Positions 5,568 through 11,571 of a stretch of 11,571 bases of DNA are shown in pieces; the stretch's first letter is position 1; the number at the start of each line of letters is the position of its first letter. The notes beneath the pieces are model-generated. The model saw only the letters and a list, made by a program, of their open reading frames with translations. It did no database searches and was not told the DNA's origin. Both the position numbers and the translations under genes were made by a program. The DNA comes from Pseudomonadota bacterium. GTDB taxonomy: Bacteria > Pseudomonadota > Alphaproteobacteria > Rhizobiales > Devosiaceae. The stretch is from positions 1 through 11,571 of the forward strand of contig JAEYTN010000364.1 of the NCBI GenBank assembly GCA_023433985.1, in the 5' to 3' direction.

Positions 5568-6109
5568 TCCGGTTCCTCTTCACCGGGCTCGGCCTCGATG
5601 GGCGGCTCGATGATGAGGTAGCCCTCGGCGATCCGCACCTCCGGCACGACCGCCTTGGTGAAGGGGTAGAGATAGGTGTCGCCGGAACGCGGGTCGCGGA
5701 TTTCGAGGAGGTCGCCGGCGCCGAAATTCGGCACCGCCGCGACGAGCCCGATTTCGGACCCGTCCTTCAGCCGCGCATGCAGCCCGAGCAGGTCGGCATG
5801 GTAGAAATCGTCTTCGTCCTCGGTCTCGGGGAGCAGCGAGCGATCGACGAACAGTTCGACGCCGTTGAGCTTTTCGGCGGCGTTGCGGTCGTTCACCCCT
5901 TCGAGCCGCGCCACGAGCACGTTGGTCGTGGTGCGGGCCGAGAGGATGCTGACGGTGAGGCCGGGCTTGCTGGTGGCGAGCGGGCCGTAATCGACGAGCG
6001 CCATCGGGTCCTCGGTAAAGGACTGGATGCGCACCTCGCCCCGAACCCCGTGGGCCGCACCGATGCGGCCCATCAGGATCATGCTGCCATTCTCGCCACC
6101 GTCGGCCAC
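5564..6109 (-). CDS. rimM: Ribosome maturation factor RimM
   Basis: RimM helps assemble the 30S head and binds S19. This 181-residue protein shows the N-terminal RimM domain ([19 protein letters not shown], about 13-31) and the PRC-barrel domain opened by [10 protein letters not shown] (101-110), with [17 protein letters not shown] (121-137) and [13 protein letters not shown] (146-158). The C-terminus is an acidic tail ([12 protein letters not shown]). The start is taken as GTG 6107-6109, three bases after the rpsP stop; an in-frame ATG at 6080-6082 (MILMGRIG) with GGCGAG upstream is a real alternative and would remove nine poorly conserved residues. Its stop overlaps the TTG start of trmD. 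The pairing with rpsP and trmD is the classic one. Confidence 0.95.
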   Translation of the reverse strand: MADGGENGSMILMGRIGAAHGVRGEVRIQSFTEDPMALVDYGPLATSKPGLTVSILSARTTTNVLVARLEGVNDRNAAEKLNGVELFVDRSLLPETEDEDDFYHADLLGLHARLKDGSEIGLVAAVPNFGAGDLLEIRDPRSGDTYLYPFTKAVVPEVRIAEGYLIIEPPIEAEPGEEEPD

Positions 6110-6112
6110 GGC

Positions 6113-6511
6113 TTACTCGCTAGCGGCTTCTTCAGCGGGAGCTTCGGCCTTGGGGGCGTTCTTGGCGGCCTCGGCGTCGGCGGCGCGCTTCGCACGCTCC
6201 TCGGCGCGCTCGGTGGCCTTCTTGCCCGGCAGGGCCTTCTCGGGGTTGTTGCGCGGCTCGCGCTTCTTGAGGCCAGCAGCGTCGAAGAAACGGGCGACGC
6301 GGTCGGTCGGCTGGGCGCCCACGCTCAACCAGTGCTGGGCGCGCTCGGCGACGAGCGTGACGCGCTTTTCCTTGTCGGTCAGCTTCGGGTCATAGGTGCC
6401 GATCTTCTCGATGAAGCGGCCATCGCGCGGGCTGCGGGCGTCGGCGACGACGACATGGTAGTAGGGGCGCTTCTTGGTGCCGGCACGGGCGAGGCGGAGT
6501 TTCAGGCTCAT
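6113..6511 (-). CDS. rpsP: 30S ribosomal protein S16
   Basis: S16 binds 16S rRNA in the 30S body and is needed for its assembly. The 132-residue product begins [19 protein letters not shown], the S16 hallmark, followed by [14 protein letters not shown] (29-42) and [17 protein letters not shown] (64-80). E. coli S16 has about 82 residues; the extra 50 or so here form a Lys/Ala/Glu-rich tail, as on L19 in this window. The open frame extends upstream into ffh, but ATG 6509-6511 with GGA eight bases before it gives the conserved N-terminus. It lies 31 bp after ffh and three bases before rimM. Confidence 0.97.
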   Translation of the reverse strand: MSLKLRLARAGTKKRPYYHVVVADARSPRDGRFIEKIGTYDPKLTDKEKRVTLVAERAQHWLSVGAQPTDRVARFFDAAGLKKREPRNNPEKALPGKKATERAEERAKRAADAEAAKNAPKAEAPAEEAASE

Positions 6512-6542
6512 TAGTTCAGTCCTTCGGTGAGTTTGGAATAGG

Positions 6543-8150
6543 CTATTTCTTTTTCGGCACGAAGCCGCCGCCGAGGCCGGGAAGGCCAGGGAAGCGCGAG
6601 GCGCCGCCAAGCCCGGGCAGGCCACCCGAGCCGGATTTGAGGAGCTGGCCGACATCGGTCGGCAGCTTGTTGGGAGCGAGCTGCTTGGGGGCAGCTTCCT
6701 GCTGCGGCAGCGACGCCGGGTCGATGCCCATGCGGCGGGCGAGCTGCTCGAGCTCCTTGGGGTCCATGGTCGAGGGATCGGGCATGTTGCCCAGCCCCGG
6801 CATCATGCCGCCCATCTTGCCGCCGAACATGCCGCTCAGCGAACCGAGCCCGCCCTTCGACACCTTCTTCATCATGTCCGCCATCTGGCGGTGCTGCTTC
6901 ATCAGCTTGTTGACGTCCTCGACCTTGGTGCCCGAGCCGCTGGCGATGCGGATGCGGCGCTTGGCGTTGAGCAGGTCGGGGTTGGCGCGCTCCTTGAGCG
7001 TCATCGAGTTGATGATGGCGATCTGCCGGTCGAAGACCTTGTCGTCGATGTTCGCGCCCGCCATGGCCTTCTTCATCTGGCCCATGCCCGGCATCATGTT
7101 CATGAGCGAGCCCATGCCGCCCATCTTCTTCATCTGCAACAGCTGGTTGCGCAGGTCCTCGAGGTCGAAGGTGCCCTTCTTGAGCTTCTTCGCCATCTTC
7201 TGCGCGTCTTCGGCAGAAACGTTCTGCGCCGCCTTCTCGACGAGGCTGACGATGTCGCCCATGCCGAGGATGCGGTCGGCGATGCGCGAGGGGTGGAAAT
7301 CCTCGAGCGCATCCATCTTTTCGCCGGTACCGATCAGCTTGATCGGCTTGCCGGTCGCGGCCCGCATGGAGAGTGCCGCGCCGCCACGGCCATCGCCGTC
7401 GACGCGGGTGAGCACGATGCCGGCGATGTCGACGCGCTCGTCGAACGAGCGGGCGAGGTTCACCGCGTCCTGGCCGGTGAGCGCATCGGCGACGAGCAGG
7501 ATTTCGTGCGGATCGGTCGCGGCCTTCACCGCCGCCGTCTCCTCCATCAGCTCTTCGTCGATATGGGTGCGGCCGGCAGTATCGAGGATGACCACGTCAT
7601 AGCCGCCGAGCCGGGCCTCGCGCTGGGCGCGCTTGGCGATATCGACGGGCTTCTCGTTCTCCTGGATCGGCAGCGTATCGACGCCGATCTGCTCGCCGAG
7701 CACGCGCAGCTGCTCCTTGGCGGCCGGGCGGCGGTCGTCGAGCGAGGCGAGGAGGACCTTCTTGCCCTGCCGCTCCTTCATGCGCTTGGCGATCTTGCCG
7801 GCATGCGTGGTCTTGCCGGCGCCCTGCAAGCCGACCATCAGCATGGTCATCGGCGGCGTGGTGTTGAAGTCGATCGGCACCTGGGTCTCGCCCAGCACCT
7901 TGACCAGCTCGTCATGCACGATCTTGACGACCTGTTGGCCCGGCGTCACCGAGCGGGTGACCTCGGCGCCGACGGCACGGTCACGCACCTGCTCGACGAA
8001 AGCCTTCACGACCTCGAGCGAAACGTCGGCCTCGAGCAGCGCCCGGCGGACTTCGCGCAGCGCCTCGTCGACGTCCTTGTCCCCGAGCGCACCGCGCCCG
8101 CGAAGTCCATCGAAGATTTTCCCAAGCCGGTCGCTAAGGCTCTCGAACAT
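6543..8150 (-). CDS. ffh: Signal recognition particle GTPase (SRP54 homologue)
   Basis: Ffh binds signal sequences of inner-membrane proteins emerging from the ribosome and, with 4.5S RNA, delivers them to FtsY. The 535-residue product has the helical N domain (1-95), the G domain with P-loop GLQGAGKTT (107-115), DDRRPAA (138-144), DTAGR (190-194) and [10 protein letters not shown] (248-257), and the methionine-rich M domain (about 325-455), which includes the RNA-binding [11 protein letters not shown] (398-408). A Gly/Pro/Leu-rich C-terminal extension (about 456-535) ends in KKK; E. coli Ffh is about 80 residues shorter. ATG is at 8148-8150. It is the first gene of ffh-rpsP-rimM-trmD and is preceded by a leader of about 160 nt. 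The SRP RNA gene is not in this window. Confidence 0.98.
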   Translation of the reverse strand: MFESLSDRLGKIFDGLRGRGALGDKDVDEALREVRRALLEADVSLEVVKAFVEQVRDRAVGAEVTRSVTPGQQVVKIVHDELVKVLGETQVPIDFNTTPPMTMLMVGLQGAGKTTHAGKIAKRMKERQGKKVLLASLDDRRPAAKEQLRVLGEQIGVDTLPIQENEKPVDIAKRAQREARLGGYDVVILDTAGRTHIDEELMEETAAVKAATDPHEILLVADALTGQDAVNLARSFDERVDIAGIVLTRVDGDGRGGAALSMRAATGKPIKLIGTGEKMDALEDFHPSRIADRILGMGDIVSLVEKAAQNVSAEDAQKMAKKLKKGTFDLEDLRNQLLQMKKMGGMGSLMNMMPGMGQMKKAMAGANIDDKVFDRQIAIINSMTLKERANPDLLNAKRRIRIASGSGTKVEDVNKLMKQHRQMADMMKKVSKGGLGSLSGMFGGKMGGMMPGLGNMPDPSTMDPKELEQLARRMGIDPASLPQQEAAPKQLAPNKLPTDVGQLLKSGSGGLPGLGGASRFPGLPGLGGGFVPKKK

Positions 8151-8194
8151 CGTCTCTATCCTTGTCCCGTATCGAACGGGATGTGGTGTCCATC

Positions 8195-8239
8195 AGCGCA
8201 AACGCCAAACACACCCCAGGGCGCTTGCGCTGTGGGGTG
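8195..8239 (-). promoter_or_regulatory. Competing stem-loops in the ffh leader
   Basis: In minus-strand RNA order, CACCCCA (8233-8239) can pair with TGGGGTG (8212-8218), and AGCGCAAGCGCC (8220-8231) can pair with GGCGTTTGCGCT (8195-8206), 12 bp with one G-U. The two stems interlock, so they either exclude each other or form a pseudoknot. This is inside the predicted 5' leader of the operon, 45 bases before the ffh start, and could be a regulatory RNA fold. The evidence is complementarity only. Confidence 0.4.
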
Positions 8240-8317
8240 CGAGCCTCCGGGATCTCTTTATACCTGCACGGGTCCCGGTCGGCCTTCAGGTGACACGACC
8301 TGATGGATTGGCCGGCG

Positions 8318-8346
8318 AGATAGAGGGGAAATGGGGCGGAGTCAAG
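8318..8346 (-). promoter_or_regulatory. Promoter of the ffh-rpsP-rimM-trmD operon
   Basis: On the minus strand CTTGAC (8341-8346) and CTATCT (8318-8323) are separated by exactly 17 bases, close to the alphaproteobacterial housekeeping consensus CTTGAC-N17-CTATAT. The predicted start near 8311 gives a leader of about 160 nt. The -35 box overlaps the stop codon of the methyltransferase gene upstream. Confidence 0.7.
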
Positions 8347-8827
8347 GAAGCCGCGTGCCCTGCACTGCGACCATGCCGTCGCCCAGTTGCGTGTCGACCT
8401 CGAAGTCCACTTCGGCAAGCCTCGCTGTCGCCGCGGCCGCGAAGCGCTGCGCCGTGCCGATGGTCGGCGCGTCGAGGACCAGCACGATCCGGCCACCGGG
8501 GCGCACCGCCTTGGCCAGCGCCGGGCCCCAGCCGAGATCCTTGTGCCGGGGAAAATCGACATTGATCGCCAGCGCCGCATCGCAGGGCCAGAGCTCCAGG
8601 GCTTCGAAATCCGAGACGAAGGCCGTGAGCTTGCTGGCGCCGCGGTTCCGCCGGATGCAGGCCTCGACCATCTTCTCGGACCGGTCGACCGCCACCACGG
8701 CGGCCCCCGCCGCCAGCACCAGGCCGGTGGCGATCCCGTGCCCGCAGCCGATCTCCAGCACCCGCTCGCCGGCCTCCGGTGCCAGCAGTTCCACCGCCCA
8801 GTGGTGACGAAGTGCGATTCCGGTCAT
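8342..8827 (-). CDS. Small class I SAM-dependent methyltransferase
   Basis: A 161-residue Rossmann-fold methyltransferase of unknown substrate. Motif I is VLEIGCGHG (23-31), the acidic end of strand 2 is VAVDRS (45-50, D48), FVSDFEAL (70-77) is the motif III region, and the strand-5 region is VRPGGRIVLVLDAP (108-121). There is no added substrate-recognition domain, so it is at the small end of the class. ATG 8825-8827 has GGGAGG four to five bases upstream, a strong ribosome-binding site; the open frame extends upstream but without such support. It diverges from the DUF2087 gene and its stop overlaps the -35 box of the ffh promoter. Whether it methylates a small molecule, protein or RNA cannot be told. 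Confidence 0.88.
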   Translation of the reverse strand: MTGIALRHHWAVELLAPEAGERVLEIGCGHGIATGLVLAAGAAVVAVDRSEKMVEACIRRNRGASKLTAFVSDFEALELWPCDAALAINVDFPRHKDLGWGPALAKAVRPGGRIVLVLDAPTIGTAQRFAAAATARLAEVDFEVDTQLGDGMVAVQGTRLP

Positions 8828-8850
8828 CTGGCCTCCCGCGTTGCGATAGG

Positions 8851-8879
8851 TTATAGCGGCATCGGGTCTGCAGTTCACC
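8851..8879 (-). promoter_or_regulatory. Candidate promoter of the methyltransferase gene
   Basis: On the minus strand GGTGAA (8874-8879) and CTATAA (8851-8856) are 17 bases apart. The -10 box is good and the -35 box weak. The predicted start, near 8844, leaves a short leader. The rest of the 170-bp divergent gap shows only AGCTC-GGA-GAGCT (8896-8908), which may be an operator or chance. Confidence 0.4.
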
Positions 8880-8997
8880 CAGGCGTCGCCGCTCCAGCTC
8901 GGAGAGCTAAACCTGCGACTACTCGTTCGAGACAGCACTCTATCCCGTGCCAGATCGGAAGCCGGCGGCCACGACCTCCCTCCCGGGGAGCGGCACG

Positions 8998-9555
8998 ATG
9001 GGGATGAGTATGTCGAGAACTGCGGTTCCACTGCGGGTGGACGACCTTTCGCCTTTTGCCAAGACCTTGCGCCAGAGCCTGTCGCAGCACCACGGCGTGC
9101 CGGGCCATGTCGAGCTGCTGAACATGCTCGCCAAGGCCGCCGGCTTTGCCAACTACCAGCACCTGCGTGCCGATGCCGGCGCCGCCGACCGGCTTGTGGC
9201 GGCGGCTGAGCCCGGGCCACGGGCGGACCTGGGCCAGGTGGAGAAGGCGGCGCGCTACTTCGATGCCGAGGGCGTGCTGGCGAGCTGGCCGTCGCGCTAC
9301 GCGCACCAGATGCTCTGCCTCTGGGTATTCTGGTCGCGCATTCCGCGCGGGCAGGTCTTCACCGAGATCGAGATCAGCAACCTGCTGAAGGGCTGGCACG
9401 ACTTCGGCGACCACGCGCTGATCCGCCGGGCCATGATCGATGGCAGGATGCTGCAGCGCAACCAGAACGGGTTCGAGTATCGCCGGTTCGAGCGCACCCC
9501 GCCGGCGGAACTGGCGCCGCTGCTCGATCACCTTGCGGCGCGTGCCCCCGCATGA
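8998..9555 (+). CDS. DUF2087 domain-containing protein
   Basis: A 185-residue soluble protein. The C-terminal part, about residues 95-170 (CLWVFWSRIPRGQVFTEIEI, then LLKGWHDFGDHALIRRAMID, then GFEYRR), has the hallmarks of DUF2087, a short helical domain also found fused to ArsR-type winged helices. The N-terminal part, LSPFAKTLRQSL followed by HVELLNMLAKAAGFANYQHL (about 18-58), resembles a small helical module found at the front of some glyoxalase-like proteins. I see no enzyme active site. DUF2087 may bind DNA or RNA, but its function is unknown. The start is ATG 8998, with GGGGAG seven bases upstream; other ATGs at 9004, 9010 and 8947 are less well supported. It is divergent from the methyltransferase and 116 bp before dapF. 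Confidence 0.8.
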   Translation: MGMSMSRTAVPLRVDDLSPFAKTLRQSLSQHHGVPGHVELLNMLAKAAGFANYQHLRADAGAADRLVAAAEPGPRADLGQVEKAARYFDAEGVLASWPSRYAHQMLCLWVFWSRIPRGQVFTEIEISNLLKGWHDFGDHALIRRAMIDGRMLQRNQNGFEYRRFERTPPAELAPLLDHLAARAPA

Positions 9556-9575
9556 ATTGTCTCACGTGAATCATC

Positions 9576-9601
9576 GGCGCGGGTGCCCCGTCACCCCCGC
9601 C
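9576..9601 (+). terminator. Possible terminator between the DUF2087 gene and dapF
   Basis: GGCG-C-GGGTG (9576-9585) pairs with CACCC-C-CGCC (9592-9601) around CCCCGT, with one C-C mismatch. It is 20 bp after the stop. There is no T-tract, so it is either a weak or Rho-aided terminator or just a hairpin. Confidence 0.35.
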
Positions 9602-9671
9602 ACTGGCAATTTGGCGTCACTTCCGCCATATAGACCCGCGTAACCGCCAAGGCGCGTCCAAAGGTCCTTGC

Positions 9672-10547
9672 ATGTCCAACGCCCCATTCCTCAAGATGAA
9701 CGGGCTCGGCAACGAGATCATCGTCGCCGACATGCGTGGCCGCAAGGACAGGGTGACGCCCGCCGCCGCCGTGGCGATCAATGCCGACGCGGCGACCCGG
9801 TACGACCAGATCATGGCCATCCATGATCCGCGGACGCCCGGCACCGCCCACTATATCGAGATCATCAACTCGGATGGATCGCTGGCCCAGGCCTGCGGCA
9901 ACGGCATGCGTTGCGTGGTGCAGGCCTTGAGCGCGGAGAGCGGGCAGAAGCATTTCGTGTTCGAGACGCTGGCCGGCATCCTCACCGGCGACGAGCGCGA
10001 GGACGGGCTGATCACCGTCGACATGGGCAAGCCCCGCTTCGGCTGGCAGGAGATTCCGCTCGCCGAGGAGTTCTACGACACCACCGGCATCGAGCTGCAG
10101 ATCGGGCCGATCGATGCGCCGGTGCTGCACACCCCGTCTGTCGCTTCGATGGGCAATCCGCACGCCACCTTCTGGGTGGAGGACGACGTGTGGAACTATG
10201 CGCTCGACCGCTTCGGGCCGCTGCTCGAGAACCACCCGATCTTTCCCGAGCGGGCGAATATCTCGATCGCCCGGGTGGTGGCACCGGACCACATCGTCCT
10301 CAGGACCTGGGAACGCGGCGCCGGGCTGACCAAGGCCTGCGGCACCGCCGCCTGCGCCGCTCTCGTCAACGGCGCGCGCACCAAGCGCACCGGCCGCAAG
10401 GCCACGGTGACGCTGCCCGGCGGCGACCTCGTGATCGAGTGGCGCGCCGACGACCACGTGCTGCTGACCGGCCCGGCCGAGCTGGAGTTCTCCGGCGACT
10501 TCGATCCGTTCACCGGCTCGTGGACGGCCGAGCAGCAGGTCGCCTGA
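9672..10547 (+). CDS. dapF: Diaminopimelate epimerase
   Basis: DapF converts LL- to meso-diaminopimelate, the direct precursor of lysine and a peptidoglycan cross-linking residue, using two active-site cysteines without a cofactor. The 291-residue product has both: C75 in QACGNGMRC and C223 in [11 protein letters not shown]. It also has the N-terminal substrate loop [10 protein letters not shown] (6-15), IINSDGS (64-70) and the middle motif GNPHATFWV (161-169). The length is typical. ATG 9672 has AAGG about seven bases upstream. mtaB starts one base after its stop, so the two are co-transcribed and probably translationally coupled. Confidence 0.97.
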   Translation: MSNAPFLKMNGLGNEIIVADMRGRKDRVTPAAAVAINADAATRYDQIMAIHDPRTPGTAHYIEIINSDGSLAQACGNGMRCVVQALSAESGQKHFVFETLAGILTGDEREDGLITVDMGKPRFGWQEIPLAEEFYDTTGIELQIGPIDAPVLHTPSVASMGNPHATFWVEDDVWNYALDRFGPLLENHPIFPERANISIARVVAPDHIVLRTWERGAGLTKACGTAACAALVNGARTKRTGRKATVTLPGGDLVIEWRADDHVLLTGPAELEFSGDFDPFTGSWTAEQQVA

Positions 10548-10548
10548 C

Positions 10549-11571
10549 ATGGCCATCGAGACGCTGACCTTCGGCTGCCGCCTGAACGCCTATGAAGGCG
10601 AGGTGATGAAGGCCGAGGCCGAAAAGGCCGGCCTCAGCAACACCATCATCATCAACACCTGCGCCGTGACGCACGAAGCGGTGCGGCAGGCGAAGCAGGC
10701 GATCCGCAAGGCCAAGCGCGACAACCCCGAGCGACGGATCATCGTCACCGGCTGCGCGGCGCAGACAGAGGCCCGCTCGTTCGGCGACATGGCCGAGGTC
10801 GACCTGGTGATCGGCAATGCCGACAAGCTCAAGTCCGAGAGCTATGCGCCGATGGCGTTCGGCGTGCCGCTCAACGACAAGGTGCAGGTCAACGACATCA
10901 TGTCGGTGCGGGAGACCGCCGGTCACCTGATCGAAGGCATGGACGGCCGCACCCGCGCCTTCGTGCAGGTGCAGAACGGCTGCGACCACCGCTGCACTTT
11001 CTGCATCATCCCGTTCGGCCGTGGACCGTCGCGGTCGGTGCCGATGGGCGCGGTGGTGGAGCAGATCAAGAAGCTTGTGGGCAACGGCTATCGCGAGATC
11101 GTGCTGACGGGCGTCGACATTACCTCATACGGTCCCGACCTGCCGGGCCAGCCGACGCTGGGCAAGCTCACGCAGCAGATCCTGCGCCACGTGCCGGACC
11201 TGCCGCGGCTCCGGATTTCGTCGATCGACTCGATCGAGGCCGACGAGGCCTTCTATGACGCCATAGCGTCGGACCGGCGGCTGATGCCGCACCTGCATCT
11301 GTCGCTGCAGTCGGGCGACGACATGATCCTGAAGCGGATGAAGCGGCGGCACCTGCGCGCCGATGCTTTCGCGGTGGTCGACAAGCTGCGCTCGCTGCGG
11401 CCAGAGATCGTCTTCGGCGCCGACATCATCGCCGGGTTCCCGACGGAAACCGACGAGATGTTCGAGAACTCGCTCGAGTTCATCGAGACCGCGAACCTCA
11501 CCTATATCCACGCCTTCCCCTATTCGCCGCGCCCGGGCACGCCTGCAGCGCGCATGCCGCAGGTGGAGAAG
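10549..11571 (+). CDS. mtaB: tRNA t6A37 methylthiotransferase MtaB (partial, 3' end outside window)
   Basis: MtaB is a radical-SAM enzyme that adds a methylthio group to t6A at tRNA position 37, giving ms2t6A. 341 codons are visible. The N-terminal UPF0004 domain has its three [4Fe-4S] ligands, C10 (TFGCRLN), C38 (INTCAVT) and C69 (VTGCAAQ). The radical-SAM cluster motif is C145, C149 and C152 (NGCDHRCTFCIIP). It continues with LTGVDITSYG, LHLSLQSGDD, FGADIIAGFPTET and HAFPYSPRPGT, all family features. INTCAVT and VDITSYG fit MtaB better than MiaB or RimO. The C-terminal TRAM domain should lie beyond the edge. ATG 10549 is one base past the dapF stop. In rhizobia ftsY often follows this gene, so it is a fair guess for the next gene. 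Confidence 0.93.
   Translation, partial: MAIETLTFGCRLNAYEGEVMKAEAEKAGLSNTIIINTCAVTHEAVRQAKQAIRKAKRDNPERRIIVTGCAAQTEARSFGDMAEVDLVIGNADKLKSESYAPMAFGVPLNDKVQVNDIMSVRETAGHLIEGMDGRTRAFVQVQNGCDHRCTFCIIPFGRGPSRSVPMGAVVEQIKKLVGNGYREIVLTGVDITSYGPDLPGQPTLGKLTQQILRHVPDLPRLRISSIDSIEADEAFYDAIASDRRLMPHLHLSLQSGDDMILKRMKRRHLRADAFAVVDKLRSLRPEIVFGADIIAGFPTETDEMFENSLEFIETANLTYIHAFPYSPRPGTPAARMPQVEK

Noticed and set aside
7734..7741. Ffh reads DDRRPAA where many homologues have DTxRPAA
   Set aside because: Only the first Asp, the Arg and the Pro-Ala-Ala are needed; E. coli has Val at the second position, so this is normal variation.
6891..8303. Long plus-strand open frames opposite ffh (up to 470 codons), and similar long frames opposite other genes
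   Set aside because: High GC makes long antisense frames common. The translations are Arg/Ala/Leu/His-rich without motifs and mirror the real genes.
8151..8317. 4.5S SRP RNA gene upstream of ffh
   Set aside because: The leader lacks the conserved GGAAGGAAGCAG-type SRP RNA core on either strand.
1..11571. CRISPR array, tRNA, insertion sequence, phage or defence genes
   Set aside because: No spaced direct repeats, transposase-like frames, tRNA folds or defence motifs seen; almost all sequence is taken by recognisable core genes.

Overview
This is a GC-rich chromosomal window from an alphaproteobacterium, most likely a member of the Hyphomicrobiales (rhizobia-like, possibly Devosia-related). 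The assignment rests on three things: the gene neighbourhoods ffh-rpsP-rimM-trmD and dapF-mtaB, the alanine/lysine/glutamate-rich tails on ribosomal proteins L19 and S16, and a candidate promoter matching the alphaproteobacterial pattern CTTGAC-N17-CTATxT. Genus level is inference. I see no phage, insertion sequence, tRNA, rRNA or CRISPR; this is mostly core genome.

Layout. Positions 1-440 (-) hold the 5' part of a metallo-beta-lactamase-fold hydrolase with an N-terminal zinc ribbon. 624-1235 (-) is a conserved hypothetical protein with a possible nucleotidyltransferase-like signature. 1377-1922 (-) is rplS, ending in a clear intrinsic terminator. 2121-2711 (-) is a HupE/UreJ-type membrane protein behind a well-conserved cobalamin riboswitch (about 2762-2935), so it is probably a B12-repressed cobalt importer. 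Divergent from it, 3039-4628 (+) is a three-gene copper operon: a small DUF2946-like secreted protein, a PCuAC-type periplasmic copper chaperone and SCO1/SenC. It ends in a strong terminator and probably serves cytochrome oxidase CuA assembly. 4887-8150 (-) is the translation/secretion operon ffh-rpsP-rimM-trmD, read from a good candidate promoter at 8318-8346. 8342-8827 (-) is a small SAM methyltransferase and 8998-9555 (+) a divergent DUF2087 protein. 9672-11571 (+) is dapF followed after 1 nt by mtaB, which runs off the window.

How the parts fit. The right half is housekeeping: co-translational targeting (Ffh), 30S assembly (S16, RimM), tRNA modification (TrmD, MtaB) and lysine/peptidoglycan precursor synthesis (DapF). 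rplS, usually the last gene of the rpsP-rimM-trmD-rplS operon, is here separated from trmD by about 3 kb of metal-handling genes (cobalt and copper). Three copies of a GC-rich double-hairpin repeat lie beyond gene ends (541-596, 4708-4761, 4818-4876).

I found no clearly new system. The points most worth checking are the riboswitch-HupE unit, mutually exclusive pairing in the 160-nt ffh leader, the composite repeat family, and the two poorly characterised proteins (624-1235 and 8998-9555).
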